A program made the position numbers and the translations under genes. From the NCBI GenBank assembly GCA_030640385.1, contig DAOWJL010000007.1:1-6835 (forward strand): 6,835 nt of DNA, in the 5' to 3' direction. This DNA comes from Dehalococcoidia bacterium (GTDB lineage: Bacteria; Chloroflexota; Dehalococcoidia; Dehalococcoidales; G020351185). The notes under the pieces were generated by a model, which was not told the origin of the DNA, ran no database searches, and saw only the letters and a list, made by a program, of their open reading frames with translations. Position 1 is the first letter of the stretch; every line of letters starts with the position of its first letter. This document shows, piece by piece, positions 6,293-6,835 of this stretch.

Positions 6293-6835
6293 CTGTTTCC
6301 CCCCGGCGGATGCTCTATTTTTGTGCCACTGCCGCCCTTATCTACCTCATTAAGCAGGGCATGTTGCTGTCTGCCGTCTATTATGATACAGGTTGTCGCG
6401 GTGCTACTTAAAGCCCTCAGGCAGGCTTTTAGTTTGGGGATCATGCCCCCTGAAGCTATACCTGAAGCCATTAGAGATTCGGCTTCAGCCGGTGATAGGT
6501 GGGGCAATAGCTTGCCCGTTTCATCACGGATGCCATCAACGTCGGTTAGCAGGATGAGCTTCTTAGCGCCGGTAACGGCTGCTATCTCGCCGGCGATGGT
6601 ATCGCCGTTGATGTTGAGCAGCAGAGGGGCTTTCGGCGGTCTGTCAAAAGAGTGCAGGCTAACCGGGGCAATTACCGGTATAAAGCCTGACTCCAGTAGA
6701 GCTATTAGCAGTGACTGGTCTACCTTAATGATATTACCGACATAGCCCATTTCCTTGTTTCTAATTCTGCCCTGAACGAGACTGCCATCAACACCACAGA
6801 TACCTACCGCCCGCCCGCCGCCTGTGTTTATGGCA
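6289..6835 (-). CDS. argB: Acetylglutamate kinase, 5' end beyond window
   Basis: 181 C-terminal residues of a protein usually near 290 are visible; the first ~110, with the phosphate-binding glycine loop, lie off the right edge. The enzyme phosphorylates N-acetylglutamate, the second step of the acetylated arginine pathway, and belongs to the amino-acid kinase family. The fragment begins with the conserved INTGGGRAVGICGVDG and runs through GYVGNIIKVD, NINGDTIAGEIA (visible residues 74-85, substrate and nucleotide contacts including D78), LLTDVDGI and GGMIPKLKAC (129-138). It ends in the usual H-A-L-L-x-E and G-T-x-I tail. An ATG at 6750 is internal, since conserved sequence continues in frame to the edge. 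The stop TGA (6291-6289) overlaps the argD start. Arginine feedback sensitivity depends partly on an N-terminal helix that cannot be seen here. Confidence 0.95.
   Translation of the reverse strand, partial: AINTGGGRAVGICGVDGSLVQGRIRNKEMGYVGNIIKVDQSLLIALLESGFIPVIAPVSLHSFDRPPKAPLLLNINGDTIAGEIAAVTGAKKLILLTDVDGIRDETGKLLPHLSPAEAESLMASGIASGGMIPKLKACLRALSSTATTCIIIDGRQQHALLNEVDKGGSGTKIEHPPGGNS

Noticed and set aside
6128..6745. Plus-strand open frame of 205 codons opposite argD and argB
   Set aside because: It is fully antisense to two strongly conserved genes, has low-complexity Ser/Pro-rich content and no recognisable motif; a shadow frame.
6748..6750. ATG at 6750 as the start of argB
   Set aside because: The frame continues upstream to the window edge with conserved acetylglutamate kinase sequence, so this methionine is internal.
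1..6835. CRISPR arrays, tRNA/rRNA, insertion sequences, attachment sites, riboswitches
   Set aside because: No repeated spacer-like units, tRNA-like cloverleaf, transposase, long terminal inverted repeats or long untranslated leader were seen; nearly all sequence is coding.

Overview
The window carries seven genes packed with almost no free space. Six can be named with confidence. On the minus strand, read from the right edge leftwards, lies the later part of an arginine biosynthesis operon: argB (5' end cut by the window), argD, an unassigned secreted alpha/beta-hydrolase-like gene, argG and argH. At the left, rpmB (ribosomal protein L28) is the only plus-strand gene. It runs tail-to-tail into argH and is divergent from a minus-strand yloV/fakA-type gene (DhaL/DAK2 domain) that leaves the window at base 1.

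The protein sequences suggest a bacterium of the Chloroflexota, most likely class Dehalococcoidia. The ArgH N-terminus (MSYIRNRF in place of the usual W-G-G-R-F), the ArgD N-terminus (W..LE.KYYM) and the overall ArgH sequence resemble what I remember of Dehalococcoides proteins. This is recognition from memory, not a search. Close linkage of rpmB with a yloV-type gene is a widespread chromosomal arrangement. Nothing suggests plasmid, phage or transposon DNA.

The arg genes cover acetylglutamate phosphorylation (ArgB), acetylornithine aminotransferase (ArgD), argininosuccinate synthase (ArgG) and argininosuccinate lyase (ArgH). The semialdehyde, deacetylation and carbamoylation steps (argC, argJ/argE, argF) are not visible; argC and argJ may lie beyond the right edge. 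Junctions are tight: argB/argD overlap by 4 bases, argD to the hydrolase gene is 15 bases, and argG to argH is 12 bases. The one looser junction is the gap before argG (69 bases to its preferred start). It contains a perfect TATAAT and an interrupted palindrome, so an internal argGH promoter is possible.

The main points for a second look are the secreted hydrolase-like gene inside the arginine operon, at a position often held by argF in other bacteria; the compact divergent rpmB/yloV promoter region, whose core elements coincide on the two strands; and the rpmB/argH junction, where both stop codons share one TTAA and a possible rpmB terminator lies inside argH. I found no RNA genes, CRISPR array, insertion sequence or riboswitch. 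No non-coding stretch exceeds 130 bases.
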